From: Ectocarpus siliculosus
Lineage: Eukaryota; Sar; Phaeophyceae; Ectocarpales; Ectocarpaceae
DNA: 64,000 nt
Direction: 5' to 3'
Assembly: GCA_000310025.1 (NCBI GenBank)
Contig: FN649740.1
Span: 1,421,069 to 1,485,068, forward strand
Below, piece by piece: positions 59,944 through 64,000 of the stretch (position 1 is its first letter; each line of letters begins with the position of its first letter). The position numbers and the translations under genes are program-made. A model generated the notes under the pieces. It searched no databases. It saw only the letters and a program-made list of their open reading frames with translations, and was not told where the DNA came from.

Positions 59944-62900
59944 CTAGCCTTCTTTGTCGGCCGTCGCGGGCCCTTCGTCCAAGCCGGACACGCCCGACAC
60001 CGTTCCCTTCCCGGCCTTCATCAGGGCCAGCTCGTAGGTCATGTTCTGCGAGGGAAGACGGATGCGAGAAACAGACCCAAGTTTGTTGTTCGAGGTACGT
60101 CGAGAAGTATGTCACGGAGGATTAGTGCGGCCCAACAACGTAAAACACTTGTTGTAGATTGGTAGTCTACACAGTAGTTGAGAGAGTTTCGTATTTGCCA
60201 CCTTTTAAGCTAGAGTAATAGTGCGAGCTGACTTTTCTAAATGCAGCCGTGATACCCCCGGCAACTGTCTCATGGTGAAGAGCCAACGATACACTAGTAC
60301 ATGGCGCCCCGGCCTCGTCTGAAGCACGTGCCATGTACTAGTGTATCGTTGGCTCTTCACCATGAGACAGTTGCATGTGTCGCCTGGAGTGGCTTGCATC
60401 GGTGCGGGGTCTTTCATGACCCTGTCAGGTTGCGGTTGCGCTCGGGTGGTCGGTGTTACTCTCGCACACTCGCTCTCTATAAAACATGTCCCTCCTTTTC
60501 CCCTCTGTTGACAAAGGTCGTAGGACATGATCCAAACAAACCTCCACAGACTGCCTGGCAGCCATGAGCTAGCCGGTCTAGGGACTGAATACTTGGCAAG
60601 CACAATTCAAATAGAGCCAGGAGCCAGCCACGTGCGTGTGACCCTGCGGTCTGCATCGCATCTACGCTCACCCCCACGTTGTTGATAAGAAGAAAAAAGA
60701 GGTCATGACGTGCGTGCTTGATACGGGGAGAGAGAAACAAGAGCAAAGGGATGCGATTTTCCGAAACGATCGGGTTCAAGTGTGTGTATCGCGAGGGCTT
60801 TCGGAGCGAGAAGGGAGGACGACGGGGAAGCACACACCCGCAGACCGGAAGGCGCCGCCAGGCAGCATGCTGCCAACGCGCAATTTAGCACACACGGCCG
60901 ATGGTGAAACGGTCCACTACACCAATACAATACATCCAGACCCTTAAGCATTGCATCAGTCGAGCAAGGAGACACGCTCGCTCCATCGGCAGTTTTTCGA
61001 ATGTGTAATGGCCGTCCTATCATTGTTCAGCCGAGTGTAGCGCGGCCGACGCAACCGACACAAGAGGAGCACACACACGACCACGACGCGTAATTCATGT
61101 ATGCGCAACCAAGAAAAACGCACCTGAAGCTTTCTGAGCGAGTTTAACAGCTCGTTCTTCTTCTTGGGAAGCTTCCCTGGAAGGGCGTTCAGCGTCACAA
61201 ACTCGTGGATCTGGTTCGTGCGTTTGGGGGGGGGGGGATTGCGAGAAGCAGACAGGGAACGAGGGATGAATATCTCGCGCCAGCAAAGGCCACAGCAACA
61301 GGCGGGGGGAGATCTCAACACGTTTCCATCTCGAGCAACACAGCCAGGTACTGTAGGGCAAGATCGTGCGACGAAGACAAGGAATGAGGGAAAAAAAGAA
61401 ACTATAACAGGAGGAAACGATGGACTGTGTTAGCACCGGAGACACGACACAAACTCATTCATCAAGAGAGCAGAAGTCGATTCCGCAAGAGTGATCGCCG
61501 GCGGAAGGCAGCACTTAACACCTCCAAGACACTTTCTTTTTGTCGACTCGCGTCCTTCGTCTGTCGGCTTCCAACAACAAGTGATGTGTCTCGATGACCT
61601 CATTTTCCGCGCAAGGGTCACAGATTCGGTTAGGTTTCTTTGGAATATTCACAACTGAGTGCATCAAGAATGGCTGCGCCTCGAGATGGCGAGGTTTCAT
61701 CGGACGGGCTGACCCATGGGTGTCTCTTACGAAGGACCGGCGGATGAGCATTGAGACCGCGTCGAGTGTTGGATCAGTACGGACATACGAAGGTACTAGG
61801 AAGAGAGAGATCGGAACGGTTTTTAATGTGAAGACAACAACAACAACAACAACAAATTGACAAAAGTGAAGAGGGAAGCCTCCAAATCGATGAAACCGTT
61901 CATCATCTTCGGCTAAACACATTTTTCTCTGGCGATTCTGATTTGCGCAATAGGGTTGGTGAGCTACTGTAGCAGGTCATTTTCGCCGCACAAAGTGGTT
62001 TGCTTTTGCACATGTGGGTAAAACCCCCAAGCCAGCCATACCACCGTAAAATGGAGGTCGGCATGGAAACCCACGAACAGCGATCCACCCACGCGTATGG
62101 GGCCGAGAACGTTCAGACCGCGCTCCGCACAACGAGGCACGGGGTCGCGGTCAGGACGACTTTCTTCACACCGAAAACGACGGCGACCTCCACAACAAAC
62201 CGCAACGATCATAACAACCGTCAGCGGCGGCGGAAGATCTCACCACCAAGACTGTCTCGAGGCACTCCTTTACCCCGACCGAGTCCCTCTCCGTCGCACG
62301 CGCCACGGCAAACCGGTTAAGCTCGCCCGTGAGGTCCAGCAGGCCGCCCAAGTACTGGTCATTGCCGTCGATTTCAACGGGCACCATGAAATGCGAAAAC
62401 GAGGAGGGGTAGGCACCAAAGTGAATTAGGTAGGTTGGAAATGAAATGGAGCGAAAATGCCCGTGCGCGTTCTTGGAGTGCAATATGCCCTGTGCACGGC
62501 CGGAACCACGATTGATTTACGTTGGGTCGACCCTAGTGTGGGTGAAGGGAGTTTCAGGTGTGAGGAAGGTGCGAATTGTCGGATGCCACGTGCGTACATA
62601 CCTCAACAGCAAGCTACACCATCTAGATGCGTTCACTCGTGAGATCGAGCAACTCTCCCCGTATTTCATGGCCGTTTCATTCCACTGGAGCCGCGCGGGA
62701 GCAGAGAGGTCCAGAACAGGTTCGTGAGAGAGGGCACGAAGGCAAGCATCCGCGGTGCAAGCGTGTCGGCAACATATACCCGCAGGTGCTGGCTGAGTGG
62801 ACATACTACTTCGCAGTCCGGCGAAAGACCGTAACTTGGCACCGCTGCAGTGATCGCACTCTGTGCTTACCAAGGCAGGGCGAAGGCAGGGGTTCTCGCC

Positions 62901-63593
62901 ATCATTCAATTCACTGTGCACCTCCGAAAGTGTCAAGGTAAGGTACCGTAAGAGGCGCAGAGATGGCACCCCCCCCTGGGCCAATTTTCAAAGTTCGATT
63001 GCTTCACAACCAAGATTGTGACACCACCAAAAATGGCAGTTTTGGAAGCATCTCGTCCATGGCTTTCCATAGACATACCGAGCTCGTTCAGCACCTACTT
63101 GGTTGTGAAACAATCGGGCATTTTGAAAATCGGTCTAGGGGGGATGCCATCTCTCGGCCTCTTCCGGAATACCACGATACGGTATACGGTACGGTACAGA
63201 CACTCTTGGTTGTGGAGTAATCGAGCTTATCGGTCCAGGGGGGGTGCCATCTCTCCGCCTCTTCCGGTACCCATAGTGGACGACCTCTTTTCGAAAAGCG
63301 AACACATTTCGCACAGGCTACAAACCCAGGAAGACAACGCAAGAAAGAGGCCCTCTTCCTCCCTTCCCATCCCTTCTGTGCACGCTTCTTGGTGGACGAC
63401 GTTTGATGCAAAAACAAAACGTCAACGTTACTCCGTTTCAATCGCTGCGTCCCGAGACCGGTATTGTAGACCACAAAACTCCGTCGTACGGAGGGTCACC
63501 CACCTCTTCCGTGTTGACTAGGCCGACCTCGGCCCTCGTTGCCAACCTCTTCTCCTTTAGCCACAGCTCGTACAGGCGGGCTTCCGCGAATTC
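59944..63593 (-). CDS. Translin / TRAX family protein, 3' exons (5' end beyond window)
   Basis: Single-stranded nucleic-acid-binding family; translin and TRAX form the C3PO nuclease in animals and fungi. Exons on the minus strand: 63504-63593, 62244-62354, 61124-61210, 59944-60045 with stop TAG at 59946-59944; all are phase 0. Visible blocks: LYELWLKEKRLATRAEVG, YLGGLLDLTGELNRFAVARA (the family's 'DYLxGVxDLTGELMR' signature), VGVKECLETVLV, LPGKLPKKKNELLNSLRKL, NMTYELALMKAGKGTVSG. The DLTGEL wording is closer to TRAX than to translin. The residues usually lying between the second and third helices are short here, so a small exon between 62355 and 63503 may be missed. The introns contain a perfect 45-bp inverted repeat and a MITE-like element. 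Confidence 0.82.
60261..60374. repeat. Perfect 45-bp inverted repeat, 24-bp loop
   Basis: 60261-60305 and 60330-60374 are exact reverse complements (arm begins gcaactgtctcatggtgaag). The loop is 60306-60329. It lies within the last intron of the translin/TRAX-family gene. Confidence 0.95.
61837..61857. repeat. (AAC)n microsatellite
   Basis: Seven AAC-type triplets in an intron of the translin/TRAX-family gene. Confidence 0.9.
62942..63272. mobile_element. MITE-like element, copy 3
   Basis: The left end ggtaccgtaagaggcgcaga..atggcaccccccc is inverted at the right end (gggggtgccatctctccgcc, then tcttccggtacc). The inner part (ctgggccaattttcaaag, and aatcgagcttatcggtccag) matches the other two copies. 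A second, nested right-arm-like segment occurs at about 63117-63168, suggesting an internal duplication. It lies in an intron of the translin/TRAX-family gene. Confidence 0.75.
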
Positions 63594-64000
63594 CTACAAG
63601 CGTGTGTACGCATAGCAGGGGATAGCAGGGAAGAGGGCCCCGGCAGAGAGCTCGACAAGCTCAGAATTGTACACACGCGAAACACAGCGTGAGAAATAAA
63701 TGAACAGAACTGGTACTGCTCTACGGCTTTCGTGTTTCCTGGTGACGGCTGTGGTCACTTTTCCCGAAGTTCCTTAGGATGCTTGGCTCGCCACGACACG
63801 AAAAGCGGCGTGCTTTACGTGCTATAACCCCGAAGCGATCACGAACAAAACTGCTGTAGGTATTGCTGGGGGCCGGGAGGTCGGTGGCTATGCGGCAACG
63901 TACCACCACCGCCGACGCCAAAGAACCACCATGATGAAAAAAAAAACACTTCTCAATCTGTAACACGCGCGCTCTATTGTCGCGGATGTTCGTGTCCGCG

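Overview
This is a nuclear-genome window from an intron-rich eukaryote. GC-rich exons are separated by long, AT-richer introns full of (CAG)n, (AAC)n and poly-G/poly-C tracts, and there are two 100-N scaffold gaps. Exon/intron style, stramenopile-like gene content (a bHLH-PAS factor, a TKL-type kinase, a sugar transporter) and long introns suggest a brown alga or close stramenopile relative. That assignment is inference; no organelle, rRNA or other diagnostic gene is present.

Layout. 1-678 (-): reverse-transcriptase fragment of a non-LTR retrotransposon. 920-4529 (-): first five exons of a replication factor C small subunit (human RFC2 / yeast Rfc4 type); its 3' half would lie left of the window, so the retroelement sits inside its fifth intron. 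5398-18107 (+): a 17-exon gene for a ~1,464-residue protein with 8-9 hydrophobic segments that I cannot assign to a family; it is divergent from RFC. 20605-24709 (-): five-exon bHLH-PAS transcription factor, convergent with the previous gene. 24710-30728: mostly non-coding, with small inverted-repeat elements and one weak ORF. 30729-44122 (+): 13-exon MFS sugar transporter (633 residues) whose introns carry a hairpin element, an exact 190-bp exon duplication, a 56-bp-TIR element and a satellite derived from its own last splice donor. 44123-49719: no gene, but a striking array of about 25 short palindromes at 45903-46530. 49720-55494 (+): nine-exon membrane-anchored protein kinase. 55495-59943: no gene seen. 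59944-63593 (-): 3' exons of a translin/TRAX-family gene, running off the right edge.

All gene models were assembled by eye from codon structure, family motifs and GT(GC)-AG junctions. Reading phase is conserved at every junction used, and the summed coding lengths of the four complete models divide by three (4395, 2115, 1902 and 2220 nt). The genes are functionally unrelated (DNA replication, transcription, transport, signalling, RNA metabolism), as expected for ordinary eukaryotic chromosome. The unusual content is in the introns and intergenic DNA.
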